Shown one piece after another: positions 17,421 to 25,754 of a DNA stretch of 64,000 nucleotides. A model generated the notes under the pieces. The model was not told where the DNA came from and did not search any database. It saw only the letters and a program-made list of their open reading frames with translations. Numbering within the stretch: position 1 is the first letter of the stretch; every line of letters begins with the position of its first letter. The translations under genes and the position numbers were made by a program. The DNA comes from JBCCXZ01 sp965228005 (GTDB lineage: Bacteria; Planctomycetota; Planctomycetia; Pirellulales; Lacipirellulaceae), in the NCBI GenBank assembly GCA_965228005.1, contig CBDDGV010000001.1, positions 868,001 through 932,000 of the forward strand, written 5' to 3'.

Positions 17421-18677
17421 ATGGAGCGGATGGTTAGCCTGCTGGGCCTGGCGACGATGATTGGCCTGGCGTGGCTGATGAGTTCGCACAAGCGGCGGTT
17501 CCCGTGGCGGATCGTGATCGGGGGGCTCGGGCTGCAGCTGGTGTTCGCCCTGCTGATCCTGCGGACGGATACGGGGCGGCGGTTCTTTGACATGATCGAC
17601 CGCGTGTTCGTCTCGCTGCTGGCCAGCGTCGACGACGCGGCGTTGTTTGTGTTCGGGGATTCGTTCCGCGACCACTTCTTCGCGTTCAAGGTGCTGCCGA
17701 CGATCGTCTTCTTCTCGGCGTTCATGTCGATCTTCTACTACCTAGGCGTGATGCAGGCGATCGTCGGGGTGTTCGCCCGCATCATGCAGAAGACGCTGGG
17801 CACCTCGGGGGCGGAGACGCTCTCGGCCGCGGCGAACGTGTTCGTCGGGCAGACCGAGGCGCCGCTGGTGATCAAGCCGTACGTTTCGACGATGACGACT
17901 TCGGAGCTGAACTCGGTGATGGTGGGCGGGTTTGCGACCATCGCCGGCGGGGTGCTGGGCGCTTACGTCGAGATGGGCATTAGCGCTAAGCACCTCTTGA
18001 GCGCTTCGGTGATCTCGGCGCCGGCGGCCCTGCTCATCGGCAAAGTGATGCAGCCGGAAGTGGAGACGCCCAAGACGCTCGGCACGGTCGAGGTCGAGGT
18101 CGAAGACACGAGCCAGAACGTGCTCGAAGCGGTCGCCAACGGCACCACCGACGGGCTGCGGCTGGCGCTGAACGTGGGGGCGATGATTATCACGTTCCTG
18201 GCGTTGATCGCGGTGGTGAACGCGCTGCTCGGCTGGACGGGCGAGCAGCTGCACGCGATCGGCGTCCGCCTGGCGGTGCTCCAGCCCGGCGATGCGCCGC
18301 AGTGGTCGATCGAGGCGATCCTGGGGGCCGTGTTCGCGCCGCTGGCGTGGATCATGGGGATTCCCTGGGCCGACTCGTCGAAGTGCGGCGAGCTGTTGGG
18401 ACTGAAGATGGCCGCCAACGAATTCGTGGCCTACGGCCGGCTCGCCGAGTGGTCCGACGCGCCGGACGGGCGGGTGATCGGTGAGCGGAGCGAGACCATC
18501 ATGACGTACGCACTGTGCGGGTTCGCCAATTTCAGCTCGATCGGCATCCAGCTGGGCGGCATCGGCGGGATCGCGCCGGAGCGGCGGGGCGAGCTCGCCC
18601 GGTTGGGCTTCCGGGCCATGCTCGGCGGAACGCTCGCGGCGTTCATGACGGCCTGCATCGCCGGGATACTCCTGTAA
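17421..18677 (+). CDS. Concentrative nucleoside transporter (NupC/CNT family)
   Basis: 418 residues from ATG at 17421. Imports nucleosides with a cation gradient. About ten hydrophobic segments are visible, starting with SLLGLATMIGLAWLM and IVIGGLGLQLVFALLIL. CNT landmarks include LPTIVFFSAFMSIFYYLGVM, the VFVGQTEAPLVIKPYV substrate loop and GGFATIAGGVLGAYVEMGI. The C-terminal half has FANFSSIGIQLGGIGGIAPE, also typical. It lies directly downstream of upp, and the convergent unit carries catabolic phosphorylases, so this is the uptake step for the whole salvage island. Ion specificity cannot be read. Confidence 0.93.
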   Translation: MERMVSLLGLATMIGLAWLMSSHKRRFPWRIVIGGLGLQLVFALLILRTDTGRRFFDMIDRVFVSLLASVDDAALFVFGDSFRDHFFAFKVLPTIVFFSAFMSIFYYLGVMQAIVGVFARIMQKTLGTSGAETLSAAANVFVGQTEAPLVIKPYVSTMTTSELNSVMVGGFATIAGGVLGAYVEMGISAKHLLSASVISAPAALLIGKVMQPEVETPKTLGTVEVEVEDTSQNVLEAVANGTTDGLRLALNVGAMIITFLALIAVVNALLGWTGEQLHAIGVRLAVLQPGDAPQWSIEAILGAVFAPLAWIMGIPWADSSKCGELLGLKMAANEFVAYGRLAEWSDAPDGRVIGERSETIMTYALCGFANFSSIGIQLGGIGGIAPERRGELARLGFRAMLGGTLAAFMTACIAGILL

Positions 18678-18792
18678 GGCCCGGCGGCGCCGGAAACTGG
18701 ATTCGGACGCGGAAACCCCTTAAGTTACTTGTTCTCCAAGAGGGCTCGGCTCGCTGGGGAGCATCACAACCGACACTCAGCGGACACACAGC

Positions 18793-19350
18793 ATGAAGAT
18801 CTTGCTCACCGAAGACCAACTGCACGAGGGCGTCACGAAGATGGCCCATCAGATTGAAGAGGCCTTCGAGGGGCGGCAGCTCACGATGGTCGGCGTGCTC
18901 ACCGGCAGTGTGGTGCTGATGGCCGACCTGATGCGGGTGATCGACCAGCCGATGCGGGTCGGCGTGATCCAGGCGAGCAGCTACCGGGGCGCCACCACCG
19001 ACCGCGGCGACCTGGTGATCAACTCCGAGCTGATGCTCGACATCTCCGGCCGCGACGTGCTGCTGGTGGACGACATCTTCGACACCGGGCACACGATCAC
19101 GAAGGTGATCCAGAAGATGAAGGAATTCGGGCCTAATTCGATCCGCTCGGCGGTGCTGCTCTGGAAGAAGGCCCGGCAGGAGGTCTCGCAGGACCCCGAC
19201 TTCGCGGCGTTCACGATCCCCGACGAGTTCGTGGTCGGCTACGGGCTGGACTACGAGGACATGTACCGCAACCTGCCGTACCTGGCGGCGATGGAACCGG
19301 CCGACCTGGAGCACCACGCCGAGGTGCACACGAACTCGCAGCAGGCCTGA
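18793..19350 (+). CDS. hpt: Hypoxanthine phosphoribosyltransferase
   Basis: 185 residues from ATG at 18793. Converts hypoxanthine (and usually guanine) with PRPP to the nucleotide. The type I PRPP motif is intact (DVLLVDDIFDTGHTI), and YRGATTDRGDLVINSE corresponds to the flexible catalytic loop. VVGYGLDYEDMYRNLPYLAA near the end is the conserved purine-binding C-terminal part. Length fits. It lies 115 bp after the transporter and ends 13 bp from the stop of the convergent cdd gene, with no terminator in between. Confidence 0.95.
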   Translation: MKILLTEDQLHEGVTKMAHQIEEAFEGRQLTMVGVLTGSVVLMADLMRVIDQPMRVGVIQASSYRGATTDRGDLVINSELMLDISGRDVLLVDDIFDTGHTITKVIQKMKEFGPNSIRSAVLLWKKARQEVSQDPDFAAFTIPDEFVVGYGLDYEDMYRNLPYLAAMEPADLEHHAEVHTNSQQA

Positions 19351-19362
19351 CCGCTCGGCCGT

Positions 19363-19761
19363 TCAATCTGTCGGCTTAAGGTGGAACTGTTCGGGCAGCA
19401 GCTTGTCGAGCGTGGTTTCGCTGACTTGCTTCGGCTGATTCGGGTCGACCAGCAGCAGCCGCATGGAGCCGCCGAACTCGGCCAGGAATTGTCGGCACGC
19501 CCCGCACGGTGCGGCGGCCCCGCGGGAGGCGATCGCCACGGCCTCAATCCTACGCGTCCCGGCGGAGACGGCGGCGGCGGCGGCGGAACGCTCGGCGCAG
19601 ATCGTCAGGCCGTAGGAAGCGTTCTCGACGTTGGCGCCCGGAAAGACCTCTCCTTCGGCGGTGAGGACGGCCGCACCGACTGCGAAACTCGAGTACGGCG
19701 CGTAGGCGTTCGCTTGTGCCTCGAGAGCCGCGTCGATGAGTGGTTGATCGCTTACTGCCAT
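19363..19761 (-). CDS. cdd: Cytidine deaminase
   Basis: 132 residues from ATG at 19761, ten bases after the deoA stop, so it is the last gene of the - strand salvage unit. Hydrolyses cytidine and deoxycytidine to uridine and deoxyuridine, with a bound zinc. The family signature is complete: AYAPYSSFAVGAAVL, NVENASYGLTICAERSA with the catalytic CAE, and the two zinc cysteines in APCGACRQFL. Length matches the small homotetrameric class. No ribosome site is seen; coupling to deoA is likely. Confidence 0.95.
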   Translation of the reverse strand: MAVSDQPLIDAALEAQANAYAPYSSFAVGAAVLTAEGEVFPGANVENASYGLTICAERSAAAAAVSAGTRRIEAVAIASRGAAAPCGACRQFLAEFGGSMRLLLVDPNQPKQVSETTLDKLLPEQFHLKPTD

Positions 19762-19771
19762 CGTGCATTCG

Positions 19772-21055
19772 TCAGTCGGTGATGGTCTCAAGGACAAGCC
19801 GTGTTGGCTGCAGTGCGGTGTCGCCAACCCTCACTGCCGCGAGGAGTTTCTGCGTGGCCTCCTCCCGAGTGTCCGGCGTCGAGAAGAGTCGGGCCAGCGG
19901 CTGGCCGTGTTCGACGCGGTCGCCGAGGCGGACCAGCATCTCCAGGCCCGTCGAGTGGTCGAGCCGGTCGGTGACGAGCTTGCGTCCTCCCCGCATCGCG
20001 ATCACCGCTTCGCCGATCTGCTCAGTGTTGATCGAGGTGACGAAGCCGTCGGCGGGGCTCTCGATGACCGCCTCCGGCGCGACGGTTCGCGACGCCGAAG
20101 CGTCGCCGGCTTGGGCGGAGATCATTCTGTAGAAGCGTTCGAGGGCTGAGCCGTTGTCGATGGTTTGCTGAAGCACCGCCCTGCCCTGTTTGACCGAGGC
20201 GGCCGCTCCGGCGGAGACGAGCAACTGGCCGCCGAGTGCGAGCGTGACCTCCAACAGGTCGGCGGGCCCCTCGCCCTTCAGGCAGTCGACCGACTCGTCG
20301 ACCTCCACGGCGTTGCCGACCATCCGCCCGAGCGGCTGGTTCATGTCGGTGATCACGGCCGTGGTCGCAACACCCATCTCGCGTCCCGTCCGCACGAGCG
20401 AGTGCGCCAGTGCCCGGGCCTGGTCGAGGGTCTTCATGAACGCGCCGCTGCCGCACTTCACGTCGAGCACCAGGGCGTCGAGGCCCTCGGCAAGCTTCTT
20501 GCTCATGATGCTGCCGGTGATCAGCGGGATCGTCGGCACGGTGGCGGTGACATCGCGGAGGGCGTAGAGCTTCTTGTCGGCCGGGGCCAGCTCGGCGGAG
20601 GCGCCGGTGATGACGCAGCCGACGCGGTCGACAACCTCATGGATCTCCGGCAGCGAGAGGTCGGTGCGGAAGCCGGGGATGGATTCGAGCTTGTCGAGCG
20701 TGCCGCCGGTGGATCCCAACCCGCGGCCGGAAATCATGGGTACGCGGACGCCGCACTCGGCGAGCATGGCGGCGAGCGGCAGCGAGACCTTGTCGCCAAC
20801 CCCGCCGGTGGAGTGTTTGTCCACGCACGGCGAGCCTTCGCCCCACTCGAGCCGCACGCCCGAGTCGAGCATGTGCCGCGTGAGCGAGGCGGTCTCGGCG
20901 ACGGTCATCCCCCGCAGGAAGATGGCCATCGCGAGCGCGGACATCTGGTAATCGGGGATCGATCCGTCAGCAAAGCCGGCGATGAAGTCGCCGATCTCTC
21001 CGTCGGTGAGCTCGCCGCCGTCGCGCTTCTTGGCGATGGTCCAAACAGGGTTCAT
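19772..21055 (-). CDS. deoA: Thymidine/pyrimidine-nucleoside phosphorylase
   Basis: 427 residues from ATG at 21055. Cleaves thymidine (or uridine) with phosphate to base and (deoxy)ribose-1-phosphate. Landmarks are the N-terminal helical domain (LTDGEIGDFIAGFADGSIPD), KHSTGGVGDKVSLPLAAMLA for phosphate binding, and the signature SGRGLGSTGGTLDKLESIPG. The C-terminal alpha/beta domain is present. Length 427 is usual. I cannot tell thymidine-only from broad pyrimidine specificity by reading. Middle of the deoC-punA-punA-deoA-cdd unit, 52 bp behind the second purine phosphorylase. Confidence 0.93.
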   Translation of the reverse strand: MNPVWTIAKKRDGGELTDGEIGDFIAGFADGSIPDYQMSALAMAIFLRGMTVAETASLTRHMLDSGVRLEWGEGSPCVDKHSTGGVGDKVSLPLAAMLAECGVRVPMISGRGLGSTGGTLDKLESIPGFRTDLSLPEIHEVVDRVGCVITGASAELAPADKKLYALRDVTATVPTIPLITGSIMSKKLAEGLDALVLDVKCGSGAFMKTLDQARALAHSLVRTGREMGVATTAVITDMNQPLGRMVGNAVEVDESVDCLKGEGPADLLEVTLALGGQLLVSAGAAASVKQGRAVLQQTIDNGSALERFYRMISAQAGDASASRTVAPEAVIESPADGFVTSINTEQIGEAVIAMRGGRKLVTDRLDHSTGLEMLVRLGDRVEHGQPLARLFSTPDTREEATQKLLAAVRVGDTALQPTRLVLETITD

Positions 21056-21107
21056 AGTCGATTCCGGTGCGTGGTTCTCCAGCAGCTACCTTAACTCGCC
21101 TGCCGCC

Positions 21108-21920
21108 TCAGGCGAAGGCTTGGCGGAGAACGCCCCGCACGATCTGGCCTAACTGGGCCGAGGCCCGGTTGGCGACGTTGATCACGTCGTGGCCGGAGGT
21201 GCTGTCGATCGCGTCGGGGAAGCCGACGTTGGTGATGACCGAGAAGCCGAGTACGCGGAGGCCGGCTGCGCGGGCGGCGAGCACTTCGGGAACGGTCGAC
21301 ATGCCGGCTGCGTCGCCGCCGAGGGTTCGAACCAGACGGTACTCGGCGCGGGTCTCGTAAGTGGGGCCGAGCATCGCGACGTAGACGCCGCGGTGTAGCC
21401 GGGCGCCGGCCTGGCGGGCGTGTTCCAGGGCGAGCCCAGAGAGTTCGGCGTCGTAGCACGGGAGGGAACGCTGTTCGGCCGAGATCGGCGTGCGGAACTG
21501 CAGGTTGATGTGGTCGTCGATCAGCATCAGGTCCCCGACTCGGAAGGTCGGGCGGACTCCGCCTGCGGCATTCGAGACGATCAACGCGGAGGCGCCGAGT
21601 TCCGCGGTCAGCAGGGCCGGCAGGGCGGCGACGGCGGCGGGGTGACCTTCGTAGAGGTGGTAACGCCCCTGAAACGCAACGACGGGGACACCGGCGAGCG
21701 TGCCGCAGATGAGACGACCACGGTGGCCGAGCGCGGTTGCGGCGGGGAAGCCGGGCAACTCGGCGAGGTCAAACTCCGCCTGGGTTACGACGTGCTGGGC
21801 GAGCGATCCAAGCCCCGATCCAAGCACGATGCCCGCTTTGGGCTGAATCGGCCAAGCCGCACTGACTCGTGCGGCGGCCTCGCGGAGGTTGTCGCTCTGG
21901 TGGTTCGCGGGGCCCGACAC
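21108..21920 (-). CDS. Purine nucleoside phosphorylase, paralogue 2 (6-oxopurine type predicted)
   Basis: 270 residues from GTG at 21920, with AGGGGG upstream that overlaps the end of the preceding gene; upstream frame is arginine/serine-rich and unlikely. Trimeric-class phosphorylase: GIVLGSGLGSLAQHV for phosphate, GHRGRLICGTL, FQGRYHLYEGHP and SNAAGGVRP. GPTYETRAEYR supplies the purine-binding Glu (about 189), and GFSVITNVGFPD supplies Asn (about 231). Glu plus Asn is the combination known in enzymes that prefer guanosine and inosine. The tandem neighbour has Asp instead. Cytosolic salvage enzyme. Confidence 0.9.
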   Translation of the reverse strand: MSGPANHQSDNLREAAARVSAAWPIQPKAGIVLGSGLGSLAQHVVTQAEFDLAELPGFPAATALGHRGRLICGTLAGVPVVAFQGRYHLYEGHPAAVAALPALLTAELGASALIVSNAAGGVRPTFRVGDLMLIDDHINLQFRTPISAEQRSLPCYDAELSGLALEHARQAGARLHRGVYVAMLGPTYETRAEYRLVRTLGGDAAGMSTVPEVLAARAAGLRVLGFSVITNVGFPDAIDSTSGHDVINVANRASAQLGQIVRGVLRQAFA

Positions 21921-21930
21921 GACTGGCCCC

Positions 21931-22764
21931 CTACTGGGCTTGCGCTTCGTGCCGCAGGACGCCGAGCACCAGGGCGGTGAGCTTGGGCTCGGCCGTCTTG
22001 GCCACGGCGATGATCTCTTCGACGTTCGCGGGCTTGAGCGCGTCGGGTAGGCACATGTCGGTGATGACAGAAATGCCGAAGACCCGCATCCCGCCGTGGA
22101 CCGCGACAATCACTTCGGGGACGGTCGACATGCCGACCACGTCGGCGCCGATAGCACGGAGGAATCGGTACTCGGCCCGCGTCTCGAGGTTCGGGCCGGT
22201 GACGGCCACGGTCACGCCGCGGTGGACGACGAAGTCTTCCCGGCGGCCGATTTCGAGGCCCACCTCGATCAGTTCCGGCGTGTACGGGGCGGACATGTCC
22301 GGGAACCGCGGGCCGAGCCGGTCGTCGTTGATGCCCACCAGCGGGTTGTCGCCCATGAGGTTAATCTGGTCGTCGATGACCATGACGTCGCCGGCTTGGT
22401 AGTAGGGGTTCATCCCGCCGACGGCCTGGGAAACGACCAAGAGGTCGGCGCCGAGGGCCTTCATCACCCGCACGGGGAGGGTGATCTGCTTAAGAGGGTA
22501 GCCCTCGTACTGGTGGAACCTTCCCTGCATCGCGACGACGGGCAAGCCCTCGAGCGTGCCGCAGACGAGCCGGCCGTGGTGGCTCTCGACGCTGGAGTGC
22601 GGGAAGTGGGGGATCTCTTCGTAGTCGATGAAGACGGGCGACTCGACCTGATCGACGACGCCGCCGAGGCCCGTGCCGAGGATCACGCCGGCCCGCGGGG
22701 CTTGTGGAAAGCGTTCTTTGATGAACGCGACGGCTTCTTGGATCTGGTCGTAGAGTTCGAGCAT
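21931..22764 (-). CDS. Purine nucleoside phosphorylase, paralogue 1 (Asp variant)
   Basis: 277 residues from ATG at 22764. Trimeric-class purine nucleoside phosphorylase: GVILGTGLGGVVDQV, SHHGRLVCGTLEG, MQGRFHQYEGYP. GPNLETRAEYRFLRA gives the purine-site Glu at about 194. At the second purine-contact position it has Asp (about 236, in SVITDMCLPD) where the neighbouring paralogue and 6-oxopurine enzymes have Asn. It also has SQAVGG where others have SNAAGG. In human PNP, changing this Asn to Asp allows adenosine to be used, and methylthioadenosine phosphorylases also have Asp here. Adenosine or another 6-aminopurine substrate is therefore predicted. Confidence 0.88.
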   Translation of the reverse strand: MLELYDQIQEAVAFIKERFPQAPRAGVILGTGLGGVVDQVESPVFIDYEEIPHFPHSSVESHHGRLVCGTLEGLPVVAMQGRFHQYEGYPLKQITLPVRVMKALGADLLVVSQAVGGMNPYYQAGDVMVIDDQINLMGDNPLVGINDDRLGPRFPDMSAPYTPELIEVGLEIGRREDFVVHRGVTVAVTGPNLETRAEYRFLRAIGADVVGMSTVPEVIVAVHGGMRVFGISVITDMCLPDALKPANVEEIIAVAKTAEPKLTALVLGVLRHEAQAQ

Positions 22765-22807
22765 TCTGGTCGTCGTAGAACGTGTCTTATGAGTCTCGTA
22801 ACTGGCC

Positions 22808-23515
22808 CTAGTAGCCAGAGGCCGAATTGCCTTGGCCGGCGGCGATGGCTTCGGTGGCGCTGGTGCCGAGGCGTGTGGCGCCGAGGTCGACGAACTTCTG
22901 GGCGTCGGCCAGCGAACGGATGCCGCCGGAGGCTTTGACCTGCACCTTGTTGGAACAGACGCGGCGCATCAGTTGGATGTCGTGCTCGGTGGCGCCGGTG
23001 GACTTCAGAGCGCCGTCTGCGTCTTTGACGAATCCGAATCCGGTGGAGGTTTTGACGAAGTCGGCGCCGACGGCTTCGCAAACCTCGCAGAGCCGAGTCT
23101 TGGTGTCGTAGTCGGGCAGCAGGCCGGTCTCGAAGATCACCTTCACGATGGCGCCGGCCTGGTGGGCGGAGTCGACGACCGCGCGGATGTCGGAGGCCAC
23201 CTCGTCCCAGTGGCCGCCGAGCACGGCGCCGATGTTGGCGACCATGTCGACCTCGGCGGCGCCGTCCAGGCAGGCGACCTCGGTTTCGCGGACCTTAGCC
23301 TCGGTGCTGGTGCCGCCGTGGGGGAAGCCGATCACCGTGCTCGGCACGACCGGGCTGCCGTCGAGCAGTTCGGCCGCCAGCGGCACCATCGCCGGCTTGA
23401 CGCAGACGCTCGCGACACCGACTTCACGGCACATGCGGCAGGCGGAGCGGAGATCGTCGGCCGTCTGCGTGGGGTGCAGCACGGCGTGGTCGATGAGGGA
23501 GACGATCGACGTCAT
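22808..23515 (-). CDS. deoC: Deoxyribose-phosphate aldolase
   Basis: 235 residues from ATG at 23515; five upstream codons in frame are less likely. Splits 2-deoxyribose-5-phosphate into glyceraldehyde-3-phosphate and acetaldehyde. Class I aldolase with Schiff-base Lys in GADFVKTSTGFGF and second catalytic Lys in VKASGGIRS; the conserved Asp lies in EVDMVANIGAVL. Starts with SLIDHAVLHPTQTADDL, typical of the family. First gene of the - strand unit; it disposes of the deoxyribose made by the phosphorylases. A phosphopentomutase is not seen in the window. Confidence 0.95.
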   Translation of the reverse strand: MTSIVSLIDHAVLHPTQTADDLRSACRMCREVGVASVCVKPAMVPLAAELLDGSPVVPSTVIGFPHGGTSTEAKVRETEVACLDGAAEVDMVANIGAVLGGHWDEVASDIRAVVDSAHQAGAIVKVIFETGLLPDYDTKTRLCEVCEAVGADFVKTSTGFGFVKDADGALKSTGATEHDIQLMRRVCSNKVQVKASGGIRSLADAQKFVDLGATRLGTSATEAIAAGQGNSASGY

Positions 23516-23630
23516 GGCTGCTGGCCGCATGAAAGGGTGGTTGTGTGGGGGACTAAGAGGAAGGCAGAACTTACCCCGCCCCGGGGGGTTTGGTCCAGCC
23601 GCGGGTTACCGCGGAGGCGGTCAGCGCACG

Positions 23631-23667
23631 AAAAAACGGCTGGCTGTCCCGGAGGACAGCCAGCCGC
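23631..23667 (-). terminator. Intrinsic terminator downstream of the PEP-CTERM gene
   Basis: Two 13-base arms, 23637-23649 (starting CGGCTGGC) and 23654-23666 (ending CCAGCCG), pair perfectly around a CGGA loop. On the - strand the stem is followed by six T (A-run at 23631-23636). It lies 44 bases after the stop of the 23711-24430 gene and isolates it from deoC. Confidence 0.9.
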
Positions 23668-23710
23668 TTGGCTATGCAAACGCCCTTGCAGGCGGTTGAG
23701 GTCTTGCGAC

Positions 23711-24430
23711 CTAGCGACGGCGGACGCAGCCGAGGCCAGCCACGCCGGCGATCATCAGGAAAGCGGCGGTCGGCTCGGGAACTGCTTCAACGTAGAAGTT
23801 GTCCCAACGGTTGTTGCCGTTGTCGCTGTCGGTCGCTCCACCGCTGTAGGTGATGCGGAACTGGGCGTCCGGATTGTTGTCCAGCGCCGTGACGCCCGAC
23901 AGGTCAATGCTGACAGTATTCCAGGTGCTTGTAAGGGTGCCCGAGCTGCCCGGGAAGGCGCCGACGTCGACCCAGTTGGCTCCACCGTCAGTGGAGTACT
24001 CAAAGGTACGGGTGTCGAAGCCGGTGCTGGTGCCGCGCTGGGCCCAGGAGACGGAGATACCCGCGGCGCCGGTGGTCGGGACGGCGAATACGGACTTGGC
24101 CCCGTTGTTCGAGCCGCCGGGGCCATTGCGGAACGCGAAGGAACCACCGGAACCCTGCGAAGTCAGATCGTTGACCGTGGTGCCAGCGAAGCTGCGGACC
24201 CAATCGTACTGGCCGTCGATGATGCTGGTCGACGAATCGAAGTCGACGATCGAGTGGCTGCCGGTGCCGACATCGGCGGGCTGCGGGAAGTCAGAGGGCT
24301 CGAGGCCAAACCCGCCGGTGCTACTGAGGATGTTATCGTTCTGCGCCCAACCGGCGATGATGACGCCAAAACTAGTAGAGTACGAGAGCGCTGCGATCAT
24401 CAGTGCCGCAGCAAAGTTACGAAACGACAT
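23711..24430 (-). CDS. PEP-CTERM sorted secreted protein
   Basis: 239 residues from ATG at 24430, with AGGAG about 8 nt upstream. A signal peptide opens the protein (FAAALMIAALSYSTSFGVI). The body is Ser/Thr/Gly-rich and beta-like (TFEYSTDGGANWVDVGAF), resembling secreted carbohydrate- or matrix-associated proteins. The end is a complete PEP-CTERM tag: EAVPEPTAAFLMIAG, a short hydrophobic helix and the basic GCVRRR. Such tags are processed by an exosortase, which is not in the window. It is a single-gene unit with its own terminator. Substrate and partner unknown. Confidence 0.88.
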   Translation of the reverse strand: MSFRNFAAALMIAALSYSTSFGVIIAGWAQNDNILSSTGGFGLEPSDFPQPADVGTGSHSIVDFDSSTSIIDGQYDWVRSFAGTTVNDLTSQGSGGSFAFRNGPGGSNNGAKSVFAVPTTGAAGISVSWAQRGTSTGFDTRTFEYSTDGGANWVDVGAFPGSSGTLTSTWNTVSIDLSGVTALDNNPDAQFRITYSGGATDSDNGNNRWDNFYVEAVPEPTAAFLMIAGVAGLGCVRRR

Positions 24431-24844
24431 TAGCTACTCCTGTTCAAGGTGCGGTGAAACAAAGTTTGCAAACTAGGTAAACGCAAAAAACTCTTGTGCC
24501 GCCAAACACGAATTGGGAGACGCCCCTCTCAAGCGGGGAGAGCGGTCGTCTATCAGCAATGGAGGGAAAAAAACCTCCGCGCGTCTCGTCTTGTGGTGTC
24601 GGTTATGCGGAGGTTTGAGCTGGTCGGGCGGGCTGCGCATAACGTCCATGCGCCAGCAGCAAACTGTCTTATTGGCTCTGAACAACACCCTACTGGAGTT
24701 TGCCGGTGAGTCAATTCACGCGGCCAAGAAAACTCCGTTTCTTCACCAGATACACCCTTTTCCGCAACATTGGCGCAAAAACGCACGTCACCTAAGCCAA
24801 TTGCGCACTGACGCTCAGAACACCGACTAGCGGCCCGAGAGACC
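24431..24844. other. Intergenic region between AMP nucleosidase and the PEP-CTERM gene
   Basis: 414 bases with no credible gene. It contains a - strand terminator (24567-24615) some 230 bases after the AMP nucleosidase stop, and, between the terminator and the PEP-CTERM start, the probable promoter of that gene. A CTCTC/GAGAG hairpin lies near 24526-24542. The 24616-24844 part could be a long 3' untranslated region or hide a small RNA. Confidence 0.5.
24567..24615 (-). terminator. Intrinsic terminator far downstream of AMP nucleosidase
   Basis: On the - strand AACCTCCGC pairs with GCGGAGGTT (arms at 24607-24615 and 24572-24580) across a 26-nt loop and runs into seven T (A-run 24567-24573). 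Direction is towards lower coordinates. Confidence 0.75.
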
Positions 24845-25618
24845 CTAGTAGCGGAAGTGCTTGATTTCCTCGCCCTGCTCCTCAATGTCGCTGAGCGACT
24901 CGATGCCGATCTCGATGTGCTTGTGCGACCACTCGTGGCTGACCCGAGCGTCGCTCTGCTGCGTTTTGACGCCATCGGGGGTCGTGGGGAGGTCGGAGAC
25001 CAAGAGGAGGGCCCCACGGGCGATCTGGTTTTTGTGGCCGACGACAAAGATGGTGGCGACCTCCATGTCGATGGCGATCGGAGTGTAGGTGCTCAACTCC
25101 TTCTGGAATTCCTCGTCGTGCTCCCAGACGCGGCGGTTGGTGGTGTAGATGACGCCCGTGCGGTAATCGAGGCCCCGAGCGACCAGTTTCTCCGAGACAA
25201 ACTTGTGCAGTTTGAAGGACGGCAGGGCCGGTACTTTGGCAGGCAGGTAGTCGTCGGAGGTGCCCTCTCCGCGGATGGCCCCGATCGGGAGGATGAAGTG
25301 TCCGATCTCGGTAGACCGCTTCAGGCCCCCGCATTTCCCCAGGAAGAGCACCGCCCGCGGTGAGTAGGCCGTCAGCAGGTCCATGACCGTGGCCGCGTTC
25401 GGCGAGCCGATGCCGAAGTTGATGATGGTAAGCCCCTCGGAGTTCGAGCAGGCTTGCATCGGGCGGTCGCGGCCGTACACCGGGCATTGGAACCGCTCGG
25501 AGAAGAGACGGACGTACTCTGCAAAATTGGTCAGCAAGACGTACTCGCCGAACTCCTTGAGCGGCATGCCGGTGTACCGAGGGAGCCAGTCTCGGGCGAT
25601 GTCTTGTTTGCTGAACAT
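24845..25618 (-). CDS. amn: AMP nucleosidase (short form)
   Basis: 257 residues from ATG at 25618. Hydrolyses AMP to adenine and ribose-5-phosphate. Nucleoside phosphorylase-type fold with GLTIINFGIGSPNAATVMDL, AVLFLGKCGGLKRSTEIGHF and the late IAIDMEVATIFVVGHKNQI, where Glu contacts the ribose. This short form lacks the N-terminal extension of the enterobacterial enzyme, as in Bacteroidetes and Planctomycetes. It starts MFSKQDIARDWLPRYTGMPL, also typical. It lies near the nucleoside salvage island and extends it to nucleotides, but is a separate unit. Confidence 0.88.
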   Translation of the reverse strand: MFSKQDIARDWLPRYTGMPLKEFGEYVLLTNFAEYVRLFSERFQCPVYGRDRPMQACSNSEGLTIINFGIGSPNAATVMDLLTAYSPRAVLFLGKCGGLKRSTEIGHFILPIGAIRGEGTSDDYLPAKVPALPSFKLHKFVSEKLVARGLDYRTGVIYTTNRRVWEHDEEFQKELSTYTPIAIDMEVATIFVVGHKNQIARGALLLVSDLPTTPDGVKTQQSDARVSHEWSHKHIEIGIESLSDIEEQGEEIKHFRY

Positions 25619-25754
25619 AGTGCTGAGAACCGGATGGGAAGGCGTAGGTCGTGGCGGCAGGGTACCAATCTGAGGTCCCGCGCACTAGAAAGAACATCCG
25701 GCGGCCTCCGTCCGGGGCGCCGCGAGCTCTCTGGGGCAATGGGGAGGCTGTGCC

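Noticed and set aside
24473..24688. 71-codon - strand frame after AMP nucleosidase
   Set aside because: It spans the terminator and has no ribosome site or recognisable sequence.
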